DNA of 64,000 nt from Membranipora membranacea (lineage: Eukaryota; Bryozoa; Gymnolaemata; Cheilostomatida; Membraniporidae). The position numbers and the translations under genes are program-made. Positions 1 to 12,079 of this stretch are shown here, one piece after another; position 1 is the stretch's first letter; every line of letters begins with the position of its first letter. The stretch covers positions 1,552,001-1,616,000 of the forward strand of contig OU612068.1 of the NCBI GenBank assembly GCA_914767715.1, read 5' to 3'. The notes under the pieces are model-generated. The model searched no databases, was not told the origin of the DNA, and saw nothing but the letters and a program-made list of their open reading frames with translations.

Positions 1-600
1 TTTTCAGTTGAATCAAAAAATGATTACCCTGGACATGCCAATATTTTTTAACAGAATCAAAACCACCAGCAAAAACAAGCAAGTTGTATCCTTGTCATAG
101 TGCCAAGGTTGTATCATTATTATCATCGCTCGCTTATATACTTATGTCTGAGATGCGAGCGTGGCGCTTATTCTGGCTCAGGTTGTGAAATAGGCAAGTA
201 GAAGAGTTGAACTGTCATCTTAAAAAAGAAATATCTTCTTCTAGTCAATGTAAATCACTGGTGAGTAGAAACATCAACATGCACTATGGTAACTTCTAGT
301 TGTGTATTGTTTAACCTCCTCTAGTTGACAGGCGTATCTACCTAACGGCAATGGCATGAAATGCGGTATTAAGCCTGGTTTAGCCTTTGTTGGTTATTTT
401 ATCTCTTAGTGGTATGAATGGTTCAATCGAGAGCCGACCTTGGATTTCGCACATCTTATCAGATTCAGAAAGGCTTGAGGATGACATGTATTTCAGCACT
501 ACAAATTTATCTTATAGAATATTAACAAAAGACTGAACGTTGACTTAATAACATTTTTTAACTTGTTACTACAACTGCGATTGGTGTACCATTGCAGAAA
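1..600. other. Upstream region of the first BIR gene
   Basis: No reading frame is visible. The stretch closely matches 17147-17809 upstream of the second BIR gene. It ends in a likely 3' splice site (ccattgcag, 590-598) just before the start codon, so a 5' untranslated exon probably lies upstream. No clear TATA element was identified. Confidence 0.5.
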
Positions 601-1476
601 ATGGCTGCTTCAAATACGCAAGTAAATTTGGAAGAACTTACATCCACAGAAAAACCAAAGATGATGAAGGATGAAAAGAATCGTCTACTGTCGTTTGAAG
701 GAAAACCTTGGCAATATAGGAAGCTTACCAAGAGAAAAATGGCTAAAGCAGGCCTTTACTATGTCGGACCAGGAGTTAAAGTTGGTTGTCCATTTTGCAA
801 ACTGTATCTGGATAACTGGGAGGATAGTGACGATCCATCGGAGGAGCATAAAAGCAAAAAGAAAGGATGTCCTTACTTCACAAACCGAGAATCTTGTGGA
901 AACAAGCCTATGACGTGTGAAGATGAATTGGAGCTGAAACAACGAAAGACTGAATATAACAACAACGATGATGATGATGCCTATGTGGTACGCATCCAAG
1001 GCCTACTGGATGCACCAGACGAAGCAATGAACGACAAGTATAACAGGATTGCCAGCTATACTAAATGGAATAACCCAATGAAGCATCCATACGATCTATA
1101 CAGTGCAGGATTTTATTACACTGGAGAGGGAGACAAAGTGAAATGCTTCAGCTGTGGTGTATGCGTAGAAGGCTGGGCAGGAAAAGATATCCCATGGATA
1201 GAGCATGTTAAGGGAAATAGCGACTGTACATATCTTGTGGAGAACGGACAATTCTTTATTGATCAGATTAACCACCCTGAAAGAATACAAGAAAAAAAAG
1301 AGAAGCTCAAAAAATACGCCAAAAGAAGAAGACCTGACATCACTGAGGAGGCTATAAATAAAATGCTGCACAACAATGGTGTCCCATTTGAGAATGAGGA
1401 CGCTATGATCTTGGCTATGATGGTGATTGGCGCGAAATCTGAAACCCGCACTCAGGAAGCTCAAGATGACAGTTAG
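601..1476 (+). CDS. Two-BIR-domain protein (IAP-like), left paralogue
   Basis: Likely inhibitor-of-apoptosis-like protein of about 291 residues. BIR domains bind Zn and, in known IAPs, caspases or other partners. Counting from an upstream in-frame ATG at 592, BIR1 spans about residues 31-96 with ligands C66, C69, H86, C93, and BIR2 about 150-216 with C185, C188, H205, C212. Both keep the canonical CX2C-X16-H-X6-C spacing. An acidic linker (about 120-130) separates them. The tail (about 230-280) is Lys-rich and helical, perhaps UBA-like. There is no RING or CARD, so ubiquitin-ligase activity is not indicated. I prefer the ATG at 601: it has a good context (AAA ATG G) and the ATG at 592 overlaps an apparent splice acceptor. 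The whole coding sequence is in one exon. The paralogue is at 17810-18703. Confidence 0.9.
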   Translation: MAASNTQVNLEELTSTEKPKMMKDEKNRLLSFEGKPWQYRKLTKRKMAKAGLYYVGPGVKVGCPFCKLYLDNWEDSDDPSEEHKSKKKGCPYFTNRESCGNKPMTCEDELELKQRKTEYNNNDDDDAYVVRIQGLLDAPDEAMNDKYNRIASYTKWNNPMKHPYDLYSAGFYYTGEGDKVKCFSCGVCVEGWAGKDIPWIEHVKGNSDCTYLVENGQFFIDQINHPERIQEKKEKLKKYAKRRRPDITEEAINKMLHNNGVPFENEDAMILAMMVIGAKSETRTQEAQDDS

Positions 1477-2419
1477 AGTGATGATGGCAATAACATTAAT
1501 AGTGGTGATGGAAGCAATGACTGAAAACAGTTCTGTAAGAATGAACCAAGTCTACATCGCTCCCCTAGAACACCTAAATGGGATTAGCGGCATTATTAGC
1601 CTGATAAACAGCCCACCATGAGTGATCAAATAGTTTCAGATGTATCTGCTGGTACACCTAAAAAACCTAACTACCATACTGGCAAGTGACCAACTTGTTT
1701 CAAACAAGCATACGCAATATTCAATACAGAACGTATTCACATGTCTTGTTTTGATTTCCATGTTTTCCTCTAGCCATTCGACCCTCACCATCGTGTGTTG
1801 TAGTTGATTGGTATAGCAAAAATTATAGTATCTATTTGGCTCACATCAAACAATGAAAATTCACGAAATCAAAGTCATAATCATGGCTATATATTATAGC
1901 AACAACAATAAGACTTAATAGCTTAATTATTGCTGCAGCCTAACATGACCTTGACGTGATGTACTAGAGTTTATGATATACACAGAACTCACCCGGAGTA
2001 CCCTGTCATGGAGCTTAGATTTGTGTATGTTAAATATCAGAGTAATGGGTAAATCACTGAACACTGTCACCTGTTTCTTGAGAGCGATGGCTTTTGACTG
2101 GTCATTACTGATTGATCTCAACTACAAAATAAGATCAAAAACTATTTTAATCATAACAATATTTTTTTGGGCTTGTCATCTACCGTGCATGTGTATATGC
2201 AGGACATGTTTGACCGGTTATTCCTGCTTATTGAGGTCCTTCATTATCCCCGACTTCAATCATAGAGTCCTTGCCACTTTATAACCTTGCTATCATTTCT
2301 AGAAACTGATTGGAATCTAATTATTGTGTTTTTGAATGTTGTGGGTCTCAATGATCAATTTGAGGTCGTAAATTTTATGCTACTGATAGAAGGCTGGAGG
2401 TGAATTTTATGGGGAGGGG
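1477..2419. other. Spacer downstream of the BIR gene
   Basis: No gene is seen. It is AT-rich and matches about 18704-20340 of the other copy, where about 600 bp (18834-19444) and a 129-bp MITE (20064-20192) are extra. Small open frames here (for example 1973-2284) have no recognisable domain. Confidence 0.5.
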
Positions 2420-2991
2420 TAGTTTAAGTGCTCAAACGGTGCAAGATGCTGGTAGAGGCATTTCATTATCAACCACTTTCTCCCCTCCGTTTAAGTATAT
2501 ACCTATAAAGTGCCACAGTTATGCCACCAAGTAAAAGAGGATAACTCCAAACATTTCGTAACAATTGAGATGGAGCTATATAAAAAGACTGGTCATACAA
2601 GAGAAAAAGATAGTTATGTATAGTTATGATAGGTATATTGTTTCATAAGTATATTGTTTCATATTGTTTGACATATATATATTGTAAGACATATTGTTTC
2701 ATATCCATCATACTAATATGCTGTCATATTCCCAGGATTGCTCGATTTTGACTTGGAATGACAATATATTTTTCCTTCAAAAATTTGGTAAGGTTGAGGA
2801 ATTATATGGTTTACTACAATGTACTGTTTTGGGGCAGGTGTTGTCTAGCCAGTAATTTATTAGTTGTCTCACCACAAAGAAGGGGGCCATAACTGTGGCA
2901 CTTTATGGGTATATACTTAAACGGAGGGGAGAAAGTGGTTGATAATGAAATGCCTCTACCAGCATCTTGCACCGTTTGAGCACTTAAACTA
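2420..2991. mobile_element. 572-bp MITE with about 105-bp inverted repeats and 9-bp TSD (Mutator-like)
   Basis: The ends are long inverted repeats beginning TAGTTTAAGTGC, identical for about 100 bp apart from one mismatch. The 9-bp target duplication GGGGAGGGG occurs at 2411-2419 and 2992-3000. No coding capacity is visible. Long TIRs plus a 9-bp TSD point to the MULE/Mutator group (inference). The element is absent from the matching place in the right segmental copy, so it inserted after the duplication. A 57-bp piece of its terminal repeat lies at 17237-17293. Confidence 0.9.
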
Positions 2992-4992
2992 GGGGAGGGG
3001 GGTGTTTATCTGATACCGTTTAGTTTTGTTACCTGGACATTGTCATCACCGTGGATTGTCTCCTCTTGTGATCTGCTCAATCCTTGAAGCCTGTCAAATA
3101 AAAATAACACGAACTCAAATAATTTCTAACATTTTTTTGTTTCTAGTTTTTTTTCGGTTTTTCTATCTAGCACTGAGTGCAAAACATTTCTAATGTGATG
3201 ACTCTGGTTGCCAATAAAGGTATAATATATATATATATAACAAATATCAAAATAAATGCTCTATTATCCAAAAATAATATATAATTATCATCCATGCTGC
3301 CATCTGCATTATCTTCACTTTGGATCTTAGCAAAGCTCATCATCATCAGTCCAGATACTCATGATGATTGATACATCGATCCTGGTTGTTGTGACACCGA
3401 GGCTCTGTTCTTTATTGTTATCCTGTGTATAGGCTAAGGCCTAAGCTAAGCTTGACAGCTAGACTGAGAGTCTCATCAATGAGTGACAGTTTGATGAGCT
3501 GATATCATGAGATCTGTCAACTCCTTGTCTGATCTGAATTCTTAGAGTCTGTACCGGCTGAGACAGGTGCTCTCATTATCGCACTCTCATCGAAACTGTT
3601 TTGACAGTTTGCCCATCTGAATACTTATATTCGACAAAAAGTCCCCTCATTTAGATCAGGAAATAGTCTTAATGTTATCTTATATTCAACAAAAAGTCCC
3701 CTTATGTAGATCAGGAAATAAACTCAATGTTATCATTGTGAGGAGCAGTCGCAGGTAGTACCCTGAGGTACAGCACACCATGGCAGTGTGGATCTCAGGC
3801 AGTCAGTTAAAGTAATCAATTTTGACTTCAATGAACCCAGGTCAGGACATTGTGTAATAATTATTGGAATACTGATTTTAGCTGGCATTGTTGAGTTAGT
3901 GACTAGCCATCTATCTTCTTACACCTGTCTCCTGACAGCCATGTCACAATAATTGCCGCCTTTTAAAATCTTCTTCGTTTTGGCACTTTTGAAATGTTTT
4001 TCAAATCCTCCCATAAAATGTGATGTACAACTTCGGCAATTCATAAAGTACTTTTTGGAAAAAAACCTTAGCCATAATATAAACATATAAATACTCTAGA
4101 CTGGAAACTGCAGGCTTGAAAGCCTCCTTCCCATAAACATGTAAATAAACATGGATGTACCACTCCTTATTCAGTACATTCCTCTTGACACAACGACACT
4201 GTGCTTTCCACTTTGTTGTATCATTGCAATGATTGGGATTGAGATTGAGTTTGCATGTGAATGGAGATTCTCCATAGATTTTCTCATTCTGAAACAGTTT
4301 GACTGGTAATATAGACAGAACGGTATTTATATGTTTATAGCTTTAGCACATAAGAGCTCCTTCATTTTTCTTTTTAATTTGTAATCATGGCCTCCTTTAC
4401 ATCATCATATGTACCGAGGCAAGATAGTCAGGGAGCATATTATATGATCCGCTATCTCTGTATTACTACTGTACAGACACTACAGCACATATATAAAGTC
4501 TCTCGGGTAACATGTGAGTGATAAAAATCGGCTCAGAAGATTTTATATTTACCTTTTCTCATATATGCGAGCCTTTGTGTCAGGTAGATAATAGGCATTG
4601 CTTGCTCCTCTATCAGCTCTTATCTCAAAACTCATATAATCTGATTCTCCCCCTGATGACATACTTAACTTCTCTACTGCTTTGGATGTTGATACCATTG
4701 AGCTACAGATAAATATACCAAACATGAGAGACACAGCAACTCCATGCAGTAACTGTAATCATGTTCAAGTTACAATCTTGTTTTAATTCACAAGGAATTG
4801 CTCTCCCTTGATTCCCCCTCCCGACACTTTAATGCTGAACTATGAGGGTTGACAAGAAAACTGAACAGCCAGTAGTCTGCGGATATCTGCTCATGTAATA
4901 AGCTCGTGCATTCTTGTTCGCAATGCTGGTAAAGGGAATGTATGAAACATAACAGACAGACATTAATGGTTCTGCATGTACACGACTACATA
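2992..4992. other. Non-coding spacer between the MITE and the Tudor-gene tail
   Basis: No gene is visible. The part to 3810 matches the right copy (about 20360-21045). Bases 3811-4792 are present only here, with no target duplication at the junctions, so a deletion in the other copy is the simpler reading. An AT dinucleotide run sits at about 3225-3240. Within the unique part, 4076-4338 has inverted ends related to ATAAACATATAAATAC with imperfect flanks (ccttagc / ctttagc), probably another P-type MITE. Confidence 0.5.
4076..4338. mobile_element. Probable P-type MITE with AAACATATAAATAC inverted ends
   Basis: The left end reads CATAATATAAACATATAAATAC and the right end, on the other strand, CTATAAACATATAAATAC. 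Flanks ccttagc and ctttagc differ at one position and may be a decayed TSD. The same terminal motif ends the 37-bp element at 35915 and recurs inverted at 7888-7924. Confidence 0.45.
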
Positions 4993-6717
4993 CTACTTCA
5001 TGAATTCCTTTATTTCATCCGTATCTGAGAAGCTAACACCTCTCCTGAGCTTTGATGGTACAGTCAGCTCCTCTCCGGAGGAATAGCTTATATTAGCAGC
5101 GCCACGTTCTCTTATACTAAAATATTAACAATCAGGCTCATCTCATACACATGTGAAATTGTTGTCATGTATTACCCGATAGTTTGGGACAACCTCTCAT
5201 AGATTGATTTAATGTACCCGGACATGTAGAAGTTCTTGTACCATATTGAAAGTGATATATGGCGTTTTCCCAGAACCAAGAAGTTGTCGTATCCCATATC
5301 GTTTTAGGAAAGAGTTTAATGATAGTTGTCATAAAAGAAAAATCTGCAGCGTAACTGTTGCTTTCCTAAGAAAGGGTACCATATGGTAATCTGAAGGTGT
5401 GTAATTTACTTTTAGTATCATAGAGGCATATTATATCGTTGAGCTTCGCCCTCACAGAATACTGCCCTGACAGAAAACTTACTTATGACGTGTTGACTCT
5501 GGTGTAGTCTTGAGTATTGTTTTCGGTCTTGCATCTGGATCTGACAGGATAAAAAAAAAACCATGTTCAATCCGAAAGTGGATCACAGTATGCTGACTCA
5601 ACTAAAAAATCATTTCTCTTCTATGCTGAGTTGTCTTAAAAATCAAAGAGAACTAGGAAAGACTAAAAAGCTACATCAAAGCTTCGTTTGAGATTATAAT
5701 ACATACACTGTGTTACTTCTGGTTCGCCAGCGCTGACAATTGGCTGAGTTCCAGTCGCAGGCGGACCATTCCTCTGACCATCACTGTCTGCAGACACTGT
5801 CGTCCTGCCCGTGTCTCTCGGACTAGAATTACCAGTATTCATATTGTCAGACATCTTTGGTTTAACACCGAGTAAGTTCTTCAGGTCTACAGTGAGCTCC
5901 TCTCCAGATCTAGATGAGCTGCTGCCGTTAGTTCGTGACGGGGTTACTGCTGCTGGCGGAGAGGTCTTAGCTGTAGTAGGAGATGAAGTTATCGGCTTCT
6001 GATCAGACAGAGGAGATTTAGATTTGTTGAGATTTGGTCGGCGGGATCTTTTATATTCCATCTGAGTAGTCGAAGGAGTGCTAGGTATATCATTATCTGT
6101 GGCTATATCAGAACCTGTAATAAATTGTATGTATATTATTCATTGACTACTATTGCCATCTGGGCACGGAAATCTATCAGAGTTATCTTCTGTCTGATCA
6201 TTAGAAGCTAACAGCAAACTCGCAAACTCACAAAATTGTTGTTTGCTGCCAATTGTAACCATCGAAATAATCAGTTGTGTTATTTTTGATGAAATACCAA
6301 AGTTATCTGTAAAGACTTTGTGTCTGTATTGGAATCTAGGTAAAAATCTGGCAGTATTCACATTATGCATTGTTAGGCATCCCAGTTACAAACAACTATT
6401 ACAGTTATATTGCTTATGCAGGGACAGATATGCTCCCCTCATACATGAATATTTGTAACTATATATATGTGTTAGACAGTTTCCATCCCAAACACTCAAT
6501 GGGTGAGATGTGACGCTCATGTTTATGGATCAACCACCATTACCTGCTCGTGAGATATCTGGAGAAGAATGGTTCGATATCTGAGATCTGTTATCACTGG
6601 AAGAGCTATGAGCAAGCTGAGAGAGCAGAGCCATTCGAGGTGACACTCCTGCCAAGGGTCTGTTAGGACTTAACTGATCCTTGGTAACGGTCGGGCGAGG
6701 TGGAGAGCAGGTTTGTG
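4993..6717 (-). pseudogene. 3' fragment of the Tudor-domain gene (left copy)
   Basis: Four minus-strand exons are supported by splice sites and matching phases: 6544-6717, 5707-6114, 5483-5540 and 4993-5086. They encode a Ser/Pro/Thr-rich, probably disordered tail, ending in a basic segment (residues VPSKLRRGVSF) and EFMK before a TAG stop. The right copy (21215-25549) has the same exons plus upstream Tudor exons. Those are not found upstream of 6717, so this copy lacks its 5' part. Its frames are nevertheless open, including in exon 5707-6114, which is frameshifted in the right copy. The stop at 4993-4995 is a GAG codon in the right copy. It may be a recent fragment or may be spliced to an unknown 5' end. 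Confidence 0.6.
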
Positions 6718-6869
6718 CTACAAGGAGCAGACAATTTCAAATCAAACTAGTAGTAGTAGTAACATTCAGTATGCAGTATTCAATATACCCAATAATCTGA
6801 ATATTCTCGTAAACATTGTTTCACATTTTTATCAAGAGGCACCACTATGATGAGTACACAGAAATATCA

Positions 6870-8290
6870 GGGTGAGTTAATTTGATGTATAAGCTGAGCA
6901 TTAACAAAAGTCTTTCTTCGGATTGATTGGGTCAGTCTGGGCTGCATTTAAATCATCCATGATAATAGTTCAATTTCTTATCCCTATCAATATTTTATTC
7001 ATGTCCTGTCACAAGCCAGCGGATTATTCCCACAAGGTGAGTCAAATTGTGGTATTTTATCAAATCTTATTTCCTCTGCGATGAAGAGACCTGTTGTTCT
7101 GCCAGTTAATTTACTTCAAAAATATAGTCTCAATACCCACCAAATGTTGGGGAAACACTAGACATCCAGGTCATATGTGAGATTATAAACCCTCAACCTC
7201 AACGTTATTGAAAGATTCCACCGCTTATAATTTGTTGATTTTTACACAGATTGATACATGTGTAACAGGGAGGGATGTGTAGGAATACCATGTCAATCTT
7301 AGACCAAAATTTTTAGCTTATGCTAGTTTAAAGTCTCAGTAAGATTGATCCAGAAGTAGCTAATCTTCAACAATATTATGATGCAAAATCACTGAATCGA
7401 TATGAAGAGCAAAGACTCAGTGTTCTGAGCTCAGATTTTAAGCCTTTAGTTGACAAAATACATTTGAAATTAAACCATATTCAAGGACCATCAGTATTAT
7501 CCATCTTATGGTTACATGTCTGACAGTTGGAAAGATCGGATGCAGTTAATTCAGTGAAAATGCTGAGCAAAACCTCAAATTTTCAATAGTCGATGCACCA
7601 TTTTTCATACAAATTCTTCAGGCCAGAAACAGCTATAATGTAAGTTGTTATTGCACGGACAATATTTGATTGCACGATATACTGATCACATTTTATACTT
7701 AATTATTATATGTTCTATAAAATTCGCCAGTTATACCCAGTTGTAGTGGTCATAATTAGGAATAAGAAGGCCTTATATTCACATATTATATTTATGTGGA
7801 GATAACTCCTATTCTGGCCTATGCCCTACAGTGAAAAAGTGAATAGCGCAGTAACGTCACATCACTGAATTAGAGAAGACGCTCTAAGCCAGTAGTTTCC
7901 AGTCTAGAGTATTTATATGTTTATGGACACTACTCAGTCGGAAAAAAAGTTGGAGTCAACTTGGGTTTTGGAGGTATGATTTTTAACAACTAAGTCTGCA
8001 CCATCTTGATAGCTGAGTCTGGTAATTGGGTCCTAGATTTATGCCTCTACGCAGTCATAAACGCATCATTCCCATGCAGTTTAGAGACTAGATTTGATTT
8101 TAAGAAAATGGAATAAAACAGTGCAAAATAGAATTGCACACAATTTGGAGCCACACAGAGTGTTTGCAAACAAATTGCAAAGCATTTTAACCCATATGAT
8201 GCCAGTATTCTTGCAAATTACTCTTTAGTAAAGTAGCTGTAGTTACTGCGCAGTTACCATGTTGGAAAAAACTGTGTTGCTTTGTATGCC
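6870..8290. other. Intergenic region with one exon-like open stretch
   Basis: No complete gene is seen. About 7326-7520 (+) is open for about 60 codons, with protein-like composition (for example DPEVANLQQYYDAK and LNRYEEQRLSVLSS) but no ATG. I cannot assign it to a family. Near 7888-7924 is an inverted copy of the terminal motif of the element at 4076. Confidence 0.35.
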
Positions 8291-8480
8291 CCGTTTATGC
8301 CTCTACAAGATATTGAATGTTAAGCGTGTACCATGCAACACAGAAACAATCCAATTGCGACATTGGAAACATGTTGCCGCATACAATGTGCCCGCTGGGT
8401 ACATGCTTGTAACCCCAGATGCTTAGGCAGAAACTGGGCTCATCATAGGACTGCCGCAGTTCCTGATTTTGGGCTTGGTG
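8290..8480. repeat. Dispersed repeat piece
   Basis: A stretch at about 8404-8443 (gtaaccccagatgc followed by taggcagaaactgggctcat) recurs almost unchanged at about 26690-26725. This marks a dispersed repeat beside both LINE fragments. No ends could be fixed. Confidence 0.5.
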
Positions 8481-8499
8481 TGGGTGGGGGGTGGGTGAT

Positions 8500-10135
8500 A
8501 GAATAACATGGAGCTGAATAAACATTACACCAGGTTTGAGAAAGTTATACCTCCACCCAACCTCCCTCAAACTACACCGGACACTCCATCAGTCTCCAGT
8601 GACAAAGTGCTAAAAAGCTTGAGATCGGTCAATATACGTAAAAGTACTGGGCCTGACAACATCCCGAATAAGCTGTTGAAAACTGCAGCGTACAGCCTCT
8701 CAGAACCTCTATGCGATCTGTTTAACAACTGCATTTCTCAGGGAGTCTTCCCCAATGTATGGAAGTTGTCTACCATCATCCCTATTCCGAAGAATGCAGG
8801 GGCGAGCGAGCCAAAAGAGTTCCGTCCGATCGCACTCACCCCTACAATATCTAAGGTATTTGAAAAGCTTCTGCTACAGTTTCTCAAACCATGTCTCACC
8901 GATAACACTCAGTTTGCATATCAGCAGCACCGCTCCACTGAAGATGCACTAGCATCCCTACTAGACATAGTCACAGAACATCTTGACAATAATGCTAAGA
9001 ATCATGCGAGATGTCTATTTATAGACTTCTCAAGTGCATTCAATACTATCAGCCCTACCACACTCTGCAACCAGCTGCAAGAAACCAGTCTGAATCCCGC
9101 AATACTCAACCTTGTATATGACTTTATGACAAACCGCTCTCAGAAGGTTCTCACTGAACAGGGCCTCTCATCCGCACTAGCTACCTCTGTCGGAACTCCA
9201 CAAGGTTGTGTTATCAGTCCCCTTCTTTTTTCAATATATGTACAGCATATGCCTAAGCCTAGCTCTGGTAACTTTCATCTGATTAAATATGCTGACGACA
9301 CAGTATTGATTGAGCTTTTGTCGAGAAGTGATGTTTCATGTATGGGTAATGCTGCCCAAGATTTGGCTGGTTGGTGTCATGATAATGATCTATTTTTGAA
9401 TGTGTCAAAGACAAAGGAGCTTGTATTGTGCAATCTTAGAGACAATCCTGTACATGATAGCTTAGTTATCAATGGTAATAATGTAGAGCAGGTTGACAGT
9501 TTTAAATACTTAGGCACTATTATTGACAAAAAGCTTAAGTTCCAAGAATATTCCATCGAAGTCATCAAGAAAGCCCGCAAGAGACTTTACATCATGAAGA
9601 AGCTGTATTCAATGCATATAGCTGTGCCTCTTAGAATGCAATGCTATACTACTTTTATTGAATGAATATTTTTGTACCACCTTAGCACTCTATATGGCCA
9701 CTTATCCTCGTCATCTAGGAAATCGCTCAATAAAGTTATAAGCCTCGCAGGCTATCTAGGTAGCTGCAAGTTTGACAACATCGAGGCAATATACGAAAGA
9801 GTGATGAGAACAAGATGCCTCAGACTCGTAGCTACTGACCACGCTGACCCAGTATTTACATTCGATAAACTTCCGTCTGGTCGATACAGAGCAATCAAAA
9901 CGAGGGTAAACATACGAACTGACTGTTTCCGATCCCTCTGTGTGCGGAAGTTAAATAGTATACTTTTTTAGCCAACTAGTGATAATTCTTACTGTTTATT
10001 TATTTTTTTTTCAATTTTTACAACCAACCAGACCAAAACCTTTTAATGTTTACACCATAACTTTTATTGCTCAGCGAAAACAAAATATTTCTCAGACATG
10101 AGACTGTAATAAACGATGAATGAATGAATGATAGG
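8500..10135 (+). mobile_element. 5'-truncated non-LTR retrotransposon (reverse transcriptase)
   Basis: The open frame 8508-9665 continues in the same frame to 9971 after one TGA at 9663-9665. It encodes a LINE reverse transcriptase: STGPDNIPNKLL fingers, EFRPIALTP, the catalytic block LFIDFSSAFNTI, GTPQGCVISPLLF and YADDT, then a thumb-like region. The endonuclease half is missing and the 5' junction is about 8500, as expected for incomplete target-primed reverse transcription. The 3' end is a short GAATGAATGAATG tail near 10120-10132. The reverse-transcriptase type resembles the Jockey/CR1/L2-like group (inference). The in-frame stop and truncation mean it is inactive. Confidence 0.9.
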
Positions 10136-10800
10136 GGCTGAAATCATGCCCAGTCTCCCTTGATTTTTCACATTATTTCATTGATAGATATATAGCAAAC
10201 TATGACTTGCTGCACAAACTAATTACGTCATGTCGCAGTATTTAAGTGGGACACATTATGATCAGTGAAGCATAATATAATATAATATAATAACATAATA
10301 TAATATAAGCATTGTCCTGTCTATGTCATGTCTATGGTGGTAACTTGTAGTTGTATTCTCTTTCTTCTTTTACTAGGAGCGATGGTAGCAGTATTGTGCT
10401 GTACTGGGTTTGATAATGCTTGTGCTGTACAGGGCCTGATAGTGTTCGGTATTAGTTGTGTAGTATGATTGTTTCAATTCTCTCACCATTCATAATGTCA
10501 GTCGCTCTGGAGTTCAGGTCATCATATATTGCAGAAAGCGGGGACGCAATAATAAGCTGATGCTAAAAATAGAAAGCTCCGCAAACCAGGGTTTATTTAA
10601 AAATGTAATAAAACACCATTAAGTGTTGTGTTCATCTAAAAACCCTATCTAATGATAGGTTGTTAATCCTGCTGGGTACATTAAACTCAAAGTTAGTTTC
10701 ATAATAAAATCCTGACACCTTAAAATTTAAACTATAATGTAAAATCATTAATATTTGTATGGATTATAAACTGGTACATCGTGGTTCAAAATGAGGTCAA
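10136..10800. other. AT-rich non-coding stretch
   Basis: No gene is visible. A short ATAAT-type microsatellite lies at about 10272-10308. Confidence 0.5.
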
Positions 10801-10801
10801 T

Positions 10802-10980
10802 GTTTTTAGATGGTTCATGTCATGTGATTTGTCCGCAATAACAATTAAAAAGCAAAACTTTATGGAACTTGGACAGTTTTTGGATGGTTCCTGTCATGGG
10901 ATTTGTCTGCAACAATAATTAAAAAAAGCAAGCATTATTGAACTTTGAATTGTTTTTAAGATGGGTCCTGCCAAGATGTG
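10802..10980. repeat. Degenerate tandem repeat, about 74-bp unit, 2.3 copies
   Basis: Units start with TTTTTAGATGGTTCATGTCA, TTTTTGGATGGTTCCTGTCA and a partial TTTTTAAGATGGGTCCTG. Each is followed by an ATTTGTC...CAATAA segment and a run of A residues. No gene is seen from here to about 11400. Confidence 0.65.
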
Positions 10981-11559
10981 GGAAGGAATTTCACAAAGTC
11001 TGCAGCTTTTGCTGCCAATTATTTGATGGTACCCTGGAGAATATATTCCTGTGTGACAATGAGAGTGGCATAGGATGATATTTATGTGGTAGATTATATT
11101 GCAGTCCGCCCTAACAACTGTATGATATGTAAATCTGCCATTCAATTAGGGCAGGGTTTTTCCCACCCAGGCAATTGCAATGCTATCATAAAAATATTTA
11201 TTTTAAATATTGACTTGAAGGTAACAACATGCAGCTCAACAATGTATAATTTGCTACATGATTACCTGGTTTCAATGAAGATGTGTTATGAGAAATTATA
11301 CTATAATATGTTTGTGGAAGTATCGTGTATATAAAAAACACCATATGAAAAATGACACAAGATAATAACATTGTAATTGGGAAAATAGGATGCTGTTATT
11401 TGTCTATCGAATGGAAGAGTATGTGAGACCGTTAAAAATGGCTAGAGGTGCACCAAAGTTTACATGGAAAAAGAACATCAACAGTGACTTATCAAAACTG
11501 GGACTAGATAGACAGTCTGCTAAAAAAACTGCACAGGATAGGAATAAGTGGAGAGTATA

Positions 11560-11830
11560 AACCAGTTCGATGGATGTTGACTGAAAAACAGAAGTCTTAG
11601 AACGATACCGTTCCTGGTGATGATGATAGTTGTAATTAACTATATTAGTGTCACAGTTGCTACAGTACTGCTTTCCCCTTATTAATGCAAGGTTGGCAGG
11701 TAAAGTTGTCCAGGTCGCCTGTGAGAGGGCATCTTGCTGTTGGAGGAATGCGTATGCATCCCTCATGGTACCGTTCTTTGCACAGTGGGCACTCCACCAT
11801 GCTATCCTTTCTGATGGCTGATGTCGGCCC
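11560..11830 (-). CDS. Unassigned exon-like open frame
   Basis: The minus-strand frame contains a protein-like stretch (MRDAYAFLQQQDALSQ, then TLPANLALIRGKQYCSNC). Codon use and composition look coding, but no family is recognised. It could be a 3' exon of the ALS2CR8-like gene immediately upstream on the same strand, or an unrelated fragment. Confidence 0.3.
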
Positions 11831-12079
11831 CTTCACCAGTCTACATACACATTACACCTAAAATATTTGAATAAAATTGATATAATTTATGTGTATTGTC
11901 CACATCTGGTTTACCTTTTATGTCACTTGCAATTACGTGTAATTACTGCATATCAATTTTTAATGGCTACAATAACTCAAAATCGATGTTCCTTCCAAGT
12001 TGGTGGATGAATAAACATATGAACATGAGTGCTTATAGCTTGCTGAATGGAATGAATCGATAACAATTATTGACAGTAC

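Larger units (their letters stand above)
1..6870. repeat. Left copy of a direct segmental duplication
   Basis: This block matches about 17147-23460 in the same orientation, from the first base of the window, so the copy may extend beyond the left edge. Shared landmarks in order are the region upstream of the BIR gene, the BIR gene, a long AT-rich spacer, and the 3' exons of the Tudor-domain gene on the minus strand. Similarity fades near 6865. Differences are mostly clean indels: this copy carries a 572-bp MITE at 2420-2991 and about 980 bp (3811-4792) missing from the other, and it lacks segments of about 600, 147 and 400 bp seen at 18834-19444, near 20055-20201 and at 21415-21830. Confidence 0.93.

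Noticed and set aside
671-1464. Overlapping open frames on both strands of the BIR gene
   Set aside because: They are shadows of the BIR frame, whose zinc-ligand spacing is canonical.
3811-4792. 980-bp left-copy segment as a transposon insertion
   Set aside because: The junctions show no target duplication or terminal repeats; deletion in the right copy is simpler.
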